Assembly (NCBI GenBank): GCA_025362915.1
Contig: JANYEU010000082.1
Location: forward strand, 1 to 13,045
Length of the DNA stretch: 13,045 nt
Origin: Chitinophagaceae bacterium
GTDB taxonomy: Bacteria > Bacteroidota > Bacteroidia > Chitinophagales > Chitinophagaceae
Direction of reading: 5' to 3'
Under the pieces are notes generated by a model. The model had not been told where the DNA came from. It was given only the letters and a program-made list of their open reading frames with translations, and did not search any database. This document shows positions 7,771-12,869 of this stretch, one piece after another; the stretch's first letter is position 1; the number at the start of each line of letters is the position of its first letter. The position numbers and the translations under genes are program-made.

Positions 7771-8355
7771 AACTACTTCCACCGTATGCAGTTCCTTCAA
7801 TTTATCTAAAGCTTCTTGCAGTCTCGCTTTGGGAATACCAATCTCTAGGATATTAAATAACTGGCTTTCTTGTTTTATTACCGTGCAGTTATATTGTTTT
7901 ACAATCATCATCACCTCGTTCATCATGGTGTAATCGAACTGTAGTTTATAATTTATTTCAATGGGGTATTGTATGGCTGGCACCAATTGCAATGCCATTG
8001 CTGCCGACGATTTATAGGCATTTATCAATCCCGGTACGCCCAATAATGTTCCCCCAAAATATCTTACCACTACAATCAACACATTGGTTAGCTGCCTGCT
8101 ATCTATGGCATTAAGTATTGGTTTCCCCGCCGAGCCGCTCGGTTCTTTATCATCGCTCACCCTAAAATTATTTCCATCAGTGCCTATGCGGTAGGCAAAA
8201 CAATGATGCACCGCCTTGGGATGTTCCTTCTTCAATCCCAATAAAATTTTTTTAAAATCTTCCGCATCCTTCAAGGGGTAGGCATAGGCAATAAAACGGC
8301 TTCCCTTATCCTTATATTCTGCCACCGAAGGTTTATCTATTGAATAGAAATACAC
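7759..8355 (-). CDS. yigZ: YigZ/IMPACT family protein
   Basis: 198 aa from the GTG at 8355 (210 aa if the TTG at 8391 is used). The N-terminal UPF0029/IMPACT domain shows 'KGSRFIAYAYPL' (~17-28), 'HHCFAYRIG', 'SDDKEPSGSAGKP' and 'VVVRYFGGTLLGVPGLINAY', the family signature. The last ~65 residues form the DUF1949-like domain. Homologues of this family have been tied to translation regulation or ribosome-linked functions, but the bacterial role is poorly defined. No in-frame ATG lies upstream. GTG 8355 is preferred because it puts the conserved KGSRF about 18 residues in, close to family members, and has an A-rich leader (AGAAAAAAC). The last residues (VVVSC) are encoded by the heptad-repeat hairpin, so the C terminus appears to have been rewritten by that repeat. 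A 43-bp dispersed repeat lies upstream. Confidence 0.9.
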   Translation of the reverse strand: MYFYSIDKPSVAEYKDKGSRFIAYAYPLKDAEDFKKILLGLKKEHPKAVHHCFAYRIGTDGNNFRVSDDKEPSGSAGKPILNAIDSRQLTNVLIVVVRYFGGTLLGVPGLINAYKSSAAMALQLVPAIQYPIEINYKLQFDYTMMNEVMMIVKQYNCTVIKQESQLFNILEIGIPKARLQEALDKLKELHTVEVVVSC

Positions 8356-8391
8356 GTTTTTTCTAGTTAATGCTGATTGAGTAATGAGCAA

Positions 8392-8434
8392 GAATAATGA
8401 TTAAATGATTTAAATGAAAGAAATGATTGATTTT
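8392..8434. repeat. 43-bp dispersed repeat, copy 1
   Basis: 40 of 43 bases match the copy at 11297-11339 in the same orientation; the differences are at positions 6, 12 and 21 of the unit. Read on the minus strand it contains TCATT words at spacings of 9, 9 and 8 bp, so it is itself internally periodic. It lies directly upstream of the minus-strand yigZ gene. Confidence 0.75.
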
Positions 8435-8495
8435 CTCCGCATGTTATCTTTTTATTACCATCACAAAATAACCCTCATCGCTATGTTTCGCTCAA

Positions 8496-8503
8496 TAGAT
8501 TTG
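8496..8503 (+). promoter_or_regulatory. Candidate -7 promoter element for the histidine-phosphatase-like gene
   Basis: TAGATTTG is an exact fit to TAnnTTTG and sits 31 bp before the ATG at 8535, a typical spacing for a short leader. There is no TTG at the -33 spacing. The A-rich run immediately before the ATG is a plausible Bacteroidota ribosome-binding context. Confidence 0.45.
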
Positions 8504-8534
8504 CCGATTAATTTTTATTCAATCAATAAGAAAA

Positions 8535-9095
8535 ATGAAAAAGAATCTATTCGCCTTTCTGGCAATGTTGGTATTTGGTTTTAATACTATTTTGCTTGCG
8601 CAATCTTCCACAACCAATACCCCGCTAAAAGTAGTATTCATTCGTCATGGCGAAAAACCAAAGAAGGGTAATAACCTTACTTGCGAAGGGTTTAATAGGT
8701 CGTTACAGTTGCCCAAAGTATTGAATAACAAGTTTGGCATCCCCACCAATCTCTATGCACCTGCCCTTGGTTTGGGCACCGAAACCAAGCATTCCCGGAT
8801 GTTTGAAACCATCATTCCTTTTGCGGTGAAATACAATTTATCCATCAATACAAAGTTTGAAGAAAAAGATGCAGCTGGTATTGCCAGCGAGATTTTGAAG
8901 GAAAACGGAACTGTTTTGGTGGTTTGGGAACACAAGGCAATTGCCCCAATATTAAATGCATTGGGCGTAAAACAGGAACTTAAATGGGATGACGACGACT
9001 ATGACAGCATCTGGATAGTAACTTTTGATAAAGGCACAGCCGTACTTTCTACAGACAAGGAAGGGATAGTGACTTCTTCTGTTTGTCCGTTCTAA
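8535..9095 (+). CDS. Exported histidine phosphatase superfamily (branch 1-like) protein
   Basis: 186 aa. Residues 1-22 are a signal peptide (MKKN, hydrophobic core, 'LLAQ'), so the mature protein should be periplasmic or secreted. The phosphoglycerate-mutase-like core begins with 'VVFIRHGEKP' (33-42): Arg37-His38-Gly39 is the RHG motif whose His accepts the phosphate. 'HSRMFETIIPFA' (86-97) matches the conserved R/E region of the family, and 'VVWEHKAI' (129-136) supplies the second catalytic His133. The chain is short for the family and ends in a Cys-Pro-Phe tail. A small phosphatase acting on phosphorylated metabolites outside the cytosol is plausible; the substrate is unknown. The ATG at 8535 is preceded by an A-rich leader and a TAGATTTG box. 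It converges on the EamA gene with a 328-bp repeat-filled spacer between them. Confidence 0.82.
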   Translation: MKKNLFAFLAMLVFGFNTILLAQSSTTNTPLKVVFIRHGEKPKKGNNLTCEGFNRSLQLPKVLNNKFGIPTNLYAPALGLGTETKHSRMFETIIPFAVKYNLSINTKFEEKDAAGIASEILKENGTVLVVWEHKAIAPILNALGVKQELKWDDDDYDSIWIVTFDKGTAVLSTDKEGIVTSSVCPF

Positions 9096-9114
9096 AGCAT
9101 AGATATTGCTTTAG
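9092..9114 (+). terminator. Weak hairpin over the stop codon of the histidine-phosphatase-like gene
   Basis: CTAAAGCA at 9092-9099 pairs perfectly with TGCTTTAG at 9107-9114 across a 7-nt loop. The first arm includes the TAA stop at 9093-9095. The following bases contain only a short, interrupted T-run, so termination efficiency is doubtful; the hairpin could serve as a 3'-end stabiliser instead. Confidence 0.35.
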
Positions 9115-9144
9115 TGTACCATCTTTTCGTATACGTCTAATGGG

Positions 9145-9181
9145 AATATTTGTCAACAAATATTGATTGTTAATTGACAAA
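9145..9181. repeat. Two overlapping, mutually exclusive inverted repeats
   Basis: AATATTTGT (9145-9153) and ACAAATATT (9156-9164) are perfect 9-bp arms with a 2-base spacer. TTTGTCAA (9149-9156) can alternatively pair with TTGACAAA (9174-9181), 8 perfect base pairs with a 17-base spacer. The two pairings share bases and cannot coexist in one strand. It lies in the convergent spacer, just before the 20-bp array. Confidence 0.5.
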
Positions 9182-9198
9182 GCATCTATTTTTTCTTG

Positions 9199-9378
9199 AT
9201 TTTTCAGCTGAGAAAACCATTTTTCTGAGAATAAAATCATTTTCCTAGAAATAAAATCGTTTTTCTAGGAATAAAATCATTTTTCTAGGAATAAAATCGT
9301 TTTTCTGAGAATAAAATGGTTTTTCTGAGAATAAAATCGTTTTTTTAGAAATAAAATCATTTTTTCAGCTGGAAAACC
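9199..9378. repeat. Tandem array of nine 20-bp units
   Basis: Nine contiguous units start at 9199 and recur every 20 bp to 9359. The core consensus is a purine, T5, a variable centre (CTAGGA, CTGAGA, CTAGAA or CAGCTG), then AATAAAAT and C. The period is exactly 20 throughout, with only substitutions. Each unit is an imperfect dyad: a T-tract, a short near-palindrome and an A-tract. Units 1 and 9 share CAGCTG and GAAAACC, unlike the inner seven. Since 20 is not a multiple of 3 and the frame is not preserved, it is not coding. It fills most of the spacer between two convergent genes. Confidence 0.92.
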
Positions 9379-9423
9379 ATTTTATTTAAGCCATTTTTTT
9401 GTGTAAATGAAAAATACTATCGC

Positions 9424-10347
9424 TTATTTCAGTACTGTTTGGTCTGAATTTGACTTCCATCCAATCAATAAAACCCCAATAACCACGAGGATGGTGCCCA
9501 ATATCTGTTCTAGGAAAATTTTTTCTCCCAATATAAAATGTGCTTGAACAATGGTACTCACCGGGCCAATACTGGTGATGATGGATACATTGTTGCTACC
9601 AATTTTTTTCATGGCATTCGAAATCATGAACGAAGGGATTACCGTGGCAACGATGGCCAAAACAGAACCGTAGCCGATGAGCAGGGGTGTAAAAACAAAA
9701 CCGGTGATGGACCTGCTAATGGCATAATGCGTAAAAATGCCGAGGGTGGCAAAAAGCATGGCATAAGTGGTGTATCGGGTTGCCCCCACTTTGTTTACCA
9801 GCCTTCCGGTACCCACCAAATAAAAAGAATAAGTGATGCTGCACAGGAAAATCATGAGCGACCCGAAGTAGAAATTTGGGTTGCCGGTATCCAATCTAAA
9901 CTCGCCAAAATACGCAAGCCCTATTCCTATATAGGTAAGCAGCAGGGCGATGAGTTGTGTGCGGTTTAGTTTTATCTTGAAAATAAAGGTGTTGAGTAAT
10001 ACCGAAAAGGTGGGATAGAGAAAAAGGATCAGCCTTTCCAGCCCTGCGGTGATGTATTGGAGACCGATAAAATCGAAAAGGCTACTGATATAATAACCAA
10101 ACAAGCCCAGCAACCCGATATAAAACCATTGTTTTGGGGTAATATTTACCGACCCTTCCTTGCGGGAAGAAACCCAAGCGATAACCAGATAAAAAGGAAG
10201 GGCGAACAACATGCGCAAACTGAGCAGCGTAATGGCATCGGTGTGCGTGGCATGAAAAGCCAGCTTTACAAAAATGGCTTTTGTAGAAAAAAGTATCGCC
10301 CCAAAGAGGGCGATACCAAAACCAGCTAAATTTAGTTTTTTATTCAT
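9424..10347 (-). CDS. EamA/DMT family transporter
   Basis: 307 aa with ten predicted membrane helices arranged as two repeated EamA halves. The first half starts 'GIALFGAILFSTKAIFVKLA' (11-30) with the family's Lys-containing helix, followed by 'LLSLRMLFALPFY' (41-53). The second half begins near residue 160 ('FYFGSLMIFLCSITYSFYLV') and ends with 'LGEKIFLEQILGTILVVIGV' (273-292), the typical last-helix-pair motif. This drug/metabolite superfamily exports or imports small metabolites such as amino acids or nucleosides; the substrate is not predictable here. The ATG at 10347 is chosen over the longer TTG at 10377, because the extra residues are encoded by the adjacent heptad repeat and the ATG is followed by the typical MNKK. 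It may be transcribed from dapD or on its own; the 103-bp gap is occupied by a hairpin. Confidence 0.92.
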   Translation of the reverse strand: MNKKLNLAGFGIALFGAILFSTKAIFVKLAFHATHTDAITLLSLRMLFALPFYLVIAWVSSRKEGSVNITPKQWFYIGLLGLFGYYISSLFDFIGLQYITAGLERLILFLYPTFSVLLNTFIFKIKLNRTQLIALLLTYIGIGLAYFGEFRLDTGNPNFYFGSLMIFLCSITYSFYLVGTGRLVNKVGATRYTTYAMLFATLGIFTHYAISRSITGFVFTPLLIGYGSVLAIVATVIPSFMISNAMKKIGSNNVSIITSIGPVSTIVQAHFILGEKIFLEQILGTILVVIGVLLIGWKSNSDQTVLK

Positions 10348-10357
10348 GAGTTTCTTT

Positions 10358-10446
10358 AGTCGAAAGTTGAAAGTCAAGAGTCGAAAGTCATTGACTTTAT
10401 GCTAAAGGCTTTTGACTTTCAACTTTCGACTCTTGACTCTTGACTA
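10358..10446. repeat. Heptad-repeat hairpin (AGTCGAA / AGTTGAA / AGTCAAG words)
   Basis: AGTCGAAAGTTGAAAGTCAA at 10358-10377 is perfectly complementary to 10412-10431, a 20-bp stem. On both sides the arms continue as 7-bp words that each begin AGT: left arm AGTCGAA, AGTTGAA, AGTCAAG, AGTCGAA; the right arm, read on the minus strand, has AGTCAAG twice, AGTCGAA, AGTTGAA and AGTCAAA. The loop region contains a smaller AAAGTCA/TGACTTT palindrome. The element fills the gap between dapD and the EamA gene, both on the minus strand. Confidence 0.85.
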
Positions 10447-10450
10447 GTCC

Positions 10451-11263
10451 CTACACGCTTACATTAAAATCTCTAAGCGCATCATTCAAACTTGTTTTTA
10501 AATCGGTGCTAGGCTTGCGTGTACCAATAATCAATGCACAGTTTACATGATATTCTCCGGCAGGAAACTTCTTGGCATACGTGCCAGGAATTACCACACT
10601 TCTTGCTGGTACACGGCCTTTATATTCTATAGGTTCGGCACCACTTACATCAATAATCTTGGTAGATTGTGTCAAGACAACATTAGCACCCAATACGGCT
10701 TCTTTTTCTACAATAACGCCTTCCACCACAATACTTCTACTGCCCAAAAAGCAACCATCTTCTATAATAACGGGGCTGGCTTGCAAGGGTTCCAATACAC
10801 CACCTATTCCAACTCCGCCACTTAAATGAACATGTTTGCCAATCTGTGCACAACTACCCACGGTAGCCCAAGTATCCACCATTGTTCCTTCGCCCACATA
10901 AGCGCCAATGTTTACGTAGCTAGGCATCAACACCACATTCTTTGCCAAGTATGCACCATAACGGGCAACGGCATGAGGAACGGCACGAACGCCGATGGAG
11001 GCATAATCTTTTTTCAATAACATCTTATCATAAAACTCAAAAGGAGGCAATGAGTACGTTTCCATTTGCTGAATGCCAAAATACAAAAGGATGGCTTGTT
11101 TCACCCATTCATTCACCACCCAACCATTCTCCGTTGGCGATGCGGTGCGGAGGATTCCCTTATCCACTTGCTCAATCACTTCGCGGATTGTTTCTATGTA
11201 ATCTGCTTCTTTTGCCAAAGCCCTGTCATTCCAAATGGCTTGTATGCGATCTTTTAATTCCAT
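10451..11263 (-). CDS. dapD: 2,3,4,5-tetrahydropyridine-2,6-dicarboxylate N-succinyltransferase
   Basis: 270 aa, close to the ~274 aa of E. coli DapD. It transfers succinyl from succinyl-CoA to tetrahydrodipicolinate in the succinylase branch of diaminopimelate/lysine synthesis, in the cytosol, feeding peptidoglycan and lysine. The alpha-helical N-terminal part carries 'GILRTASPTENGWVVNEWVK'. Residues ~105-210 are a left-handed beta helix of hexapeptide repeats ('MPSYVNIGAYVGEGTMVDTW', 'ATVGSCAQIGKHVHLSGGVG', 'VIIEDGCFLGSRSIVVEGV'), with Asp130 and Glu189 as the probable catalytic acidic residues. 'SVVIPGTYAKKF' (222-233) is typical of the C-terminal part. The ATG at 11263 is the natural start. 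A TATGTTTG box with a TTG 20 bp upstream gives a good promoter. It is divergent from tsaC and precedes the EamA gene; no other dap gene is in the window. Confidence 0.97.
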   Translation of the reverse strand: MELKDRIQAIWNDRALAKEADYIETIREVIEQVDKGILRTASPTENGWVVNEWVKQAILLYFGIQQMETYSLPPFEFYDKMLLKKDYASIGVRAVPHAVARYGAYLAKNVVLMPSYVNIGAYVGEGTMVDTWATVGSCAQIGKHVHLSGGVGIGGVLEPLQASPVIIEDGCFLGSRSIVVEGVIVEKEAVLGANVVLTQSTKIIDVSGAEPIEYKGRVPARSVVIPGTYAKKFPAGEYHVNCALIIGTRKPSTDLKTSLNDALRDFNVSV

Positions 11264-11279
11264 AAATAATCAATTTTTG

Positions 11280-11310
11280 CAAACATAAGGAGAGAGGAAT
11301 AGTGATTCAA
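11280..11310 (-). promoter_or_regulatory. Candidate -33/-7 promoter of dapD
   Basis: On the minus strand TATGTTTG (11287 down to 11280) matches TAnnTTTG, and a TTG at 11310-11308 lies 20 bp further upstream, within the 17-23 bp spacing described for Flavobacterium-type promoters. The -7 box is 16 bp from the ATG, giving a very short leader. The TTG falls inside the 43-bp repeat (copy 2), so the repeat may contribute the -33 element. Confidence 0.5.
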
Positions 11311-11339
11311 TGATTTTAATGAAAGAAATGATTGATTTT
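11297..11339. repeat. 43-bp dispersed repeat, copy 2
   Basis: Matches 8392-8434 at 40 of 43 positions, in the same orientation. It lies 33 bp upstream of dapD, as copy 1 lies upstream of yigZ. A single substitution (A in copy 1, C here) creates the CAA, TTG on the minus strand, used in the candidate dapD -33 element. Confidence 0.75.
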
Positions 11340-11400
11340 TGAAATTAAGAGACTGCGTAAATCTGGCATTTAAGTTTATTTGCAAATATTTTTATAGCTA

Positions 11401-11973
11401 ATGGAAGATTTTCAGAAAGATATTGAGAAGTGTTTAGACGTATTACACGCCGGTGGATTGATATTGTACCCAACAGATACTGTATGGGGAATAGGTTGCG
11501 ATGCTACCAATGAAGCTGCTGTGGACAGGATTTATCAATTGAAGCAACGGGAAGATTCCAAGAAAATGATTGTGCTGATGGCAAGTGAACGGGAAGTAAT
11601 GCACCACGTTACCCAACTAGATCTTGCCATATTCGATTACTTGGAAACTGTTACCAAGCCAACTACCGTTATTTATGAAGGCGTAATTGGACTGGCAGAT
11701 AATATTTTGGGTGAGGATGGTAGCGTGGCAATAAGAATTTGCGAGGAGCCTTTTTGTAAGGCTTTGATTAAAAGGTTTCAAAAGCCGATAGTGAGTACTT
11801 CGGCAAATATTAGCGCAAAGCCAACGCCATCGTTTTATGCTGATGTACAAAAAGAAATTATTGATGGTGTTGATTATGTAGTTGGTTACAGGCAAAACGA
11901 TAATTTGCCAAAAGAACCATCTGCAGTAATTAGATGCGAAAAGGATGGAAATGTGGTTATCATACGGGCCTAG
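11401..11973 (+). CDS. tsaC: L-threonylcarbamoyladenylate synthase (YrdC/Sua5 family)
   Basis: 190 aa. It makes threonylcarbamoyl-AMP from threonine, bicarbonate and ATP, the first step of t6A37 modification of ANN-decoding tRNAs, in the cytosol. The YrdC domain is complete: 'LILYPTDTVWGIGCDATN' (20-37), the KxR element 'KQRED' (48-52), 'KKMIVLMAS' (54-62), 'VAIRICEEPFC' (109-119) and the SxN-type element 'STSANISA' (132-139). The short length, without the C-terminal Sua5 domain, marks it as TsaC type rather than full-length Sua5; it would work with TsaB/D/E encoded elsewhere. The ATG at 11401 has an AT-rich leader. A TTTATTTG at 11375-11382 is a one-mismatch -7 candidate. The gene stands alone and is divergent from dapD. 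Confidence 0.94.
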   Translation: MEDFQKDIEKCLDVLHAGGLILYPTDTVWGIGCDATNEAAVDRIYQLKQREDSKKMIVLMASEREVMHHVTQLDLAIFDYLETVTKPTTVIYEGVIGLADNILGEDGSVAIRICEEPFCKALIKRFQKPIVSTSANISAKPTPSFYADVQKEIIDGVDYVVGYRQNDNLPKEPSAVIRCEKDGNVVIIRA

Positions 11974-12042
11974 ATTATTTATTATTTGAGAAAATTTACC
12001 AAAAACTTCCTTGTTAATCAAGTCTTAAACAACAATAATAAG

Positions 12043-12095
12043 ATACAATTGTATTTCTGATTGATACATCATTCAAGCCTAAATCTATATATTTG
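12043..12095 (+). promoter_or_regulatory. Candidate promoter of the lipoprotein-ytxJ pair, with upstream palindrome
   Basis: TATATTTG at 12088-12095 matches TAnnTTTG exactly; TTG at 12061-12063 is 24 bp upstream, slightly longer than the usual 17-23. Immediately before it lies the perfect 12-bp palindrome ATACAATTGTAT (12043-12054), which could be an operator but is short enough to be chance. The -7 box is 29 bp from the ATG at 12125. Confidence 0.5.
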
Positions 12096-12124
12096 CTTTT
12101 GTTAACAATGAAAGAATAGAAATT

Positions 12125-12244
12125 ATGAAGAACTTCTTATTTTGTTTTATCTTGGTTTTATGTGCAGCATTGGTGCTATCCTCTTGCGCATCACAGCGTT
12201 ATAAAGGTTGCCCTGCAACCAACAAAAGATATTTTACTGGATAG
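12125..12244 (+). CDS. Small lipoprotein, 39 aa
   Basis: ATG AAG AAC with a hydrophobic core (residues 3-18) leads to the lipobox 'LSSC' ending at Cys21, so the predicted mature protein is only 19 residues (CASQRYKGCPATNKRYFTG) attached by a lipid. It has a strong TATATTTG promoter box 29 bp upstream and ends 16 bp before ytxJ, so the two are very probably one transcript. The mature part carries a second cysteine (Cys29) next to Pro, and basic and aromatic residues. I do not recognise a characterised family. The clean signal peptide, lipobox, stop and promoter together argue that it is a real gene despite its size. Confidence 0.72.
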   Translation: MKNFLFCFILVLCAALVLSSCASQRYKGCPATNKRYFTG

Positions 12245-12260
12245 ATTAAGCAAATAGCAA

Positions 12261-12596
12261 ATGAATTGGATTGAAATAAGTGATGTAGAAGTTGTAGAAA
12301 GTATTAAAAATAAATCTTTTCAGCAACCACAAGTAATATTTAAGCATAGTACAAGATGCAGCATCAGTAGTGTTGCAAAAAGCAGGTTTGATAAAACAAA
12401 TCAACCAAGTGGAGTTGATTTCTACTATTTGGATTTAATTAAACATAGGAATATCTCAAGTTCCATAGCCGAGGCATTTCAGGTACACCATGAATCTCCA
12501 CAAGTTTTGGTAATCAAGAATGGCGAATGTGTTTATGATGAAAGCCACTATGGAATAAATATGGATGAAATTACAGAGCAAATTGTAACAACATAA
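12261..12596 (+). CDS. ytxJ: Bacillithiol system redox-active protein YtxJ (BrxC-like)
   Basis: 111 aa, thioredoxin-like fold (DUF2847). The active-site segment 'VIFKHSTRCSISSVA' (25-39) carries the redox Cys33 in a TRCSIS context; the Firmicutes BrxC form has CPIS. 'ESPQVLVI' (78-85) supplies the cis-proline (Pro80) expected next to the active site. A second cysteine is at 90 ('NGECVYDES'), and a C-terminal helix closes the chain. The family acts as a monothiol disulfide reductase or de-bacillithiolating protein in organisms using bacillithiol, so this one suggests low-molecular-weight thiol chemistry of that type here (inference). The ATG at 12261 is 16 bp after the small lipoprotein stop, implying co-transcription from 12088-12095. 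Confidence 0.9.
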   Translation: MNWIEISDVEVVESIKNKSFQQPQVIFKHSTRCSISSVAKSRFDKTNQPSGVDFYYLDLIKHRNISSSIAEAFQVHHESPQVLVIKNGECVYDESHYGINMDEITEQIVTT

Positions 12597-12869
12597 ACCA
12601 CAATAATTTTAATCCTCACATCTTAATGTTGTGCACCAAAATATTTTGCTGCAAAATCAATCAAAAATTCCTTTTATTTTATCCCTTATTAACCTTTTTT
12701 AGCAAAAAAGCCCATATTTTTTCCATAATTTATTTTTTAACAAGTTTTTTATATACTTTGCATCGCGTTAGTTTATAAAACATTATTGTTGAACGAAATG
12801 ATTTCATTGCCAGTTGCAAACATCTTCTTTGATGATAATGTATAATAGTACATTTGAAAAATAAATAAA
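12597..12869. other. Gene-poor spacer before the last gene, 273 bp
   Basis: AT-rich. It contains CTTTTTT/AAAAAAG arms at 12694-12700 and 12704-12710 around a 3-base loop, followed by T-rich sequence, a weak terminator candidate for ytxJ. A TATACTTTG at 12752-12760 is a near-match to the -7 box and could start the last gene, leaving a ~100-nt leader. A 15-codon ORF at 12799-12846 has no supporting feature. Confidence 0.35.

Noticed and set aside
9049..9240. 63-aa minus-strand ORF
   Set aside because: Its N terminus is made from the 20-bp array, it overlaps the 3' end of the histidine-phosphatase-like gene, and it resembles no family I know.
9199..9378. CRISPR array
   Set aside because: The 20-bp units are directly contiguous with no unique spacers between them, and no cas gene is present in the window.
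9538..9969. 143-aa plus-strand ORF
   Set aside because: It lies antisense to the ten-helix EamA transporter and shows no domain or export signal.
10348..10377. Ten extra N-terminal residues of the EamA protein from TTG 10377
   Set aside because: They are encoded by the heptad repeat, and ATG 10347 has the usual MNKK start.
12799..12846. 15-codon ORF as a leader peptide
   Set aside because: There is no run of regulatory codons, no attenuator fold and no conservation evidence; short ORFs of this size are common by chance.
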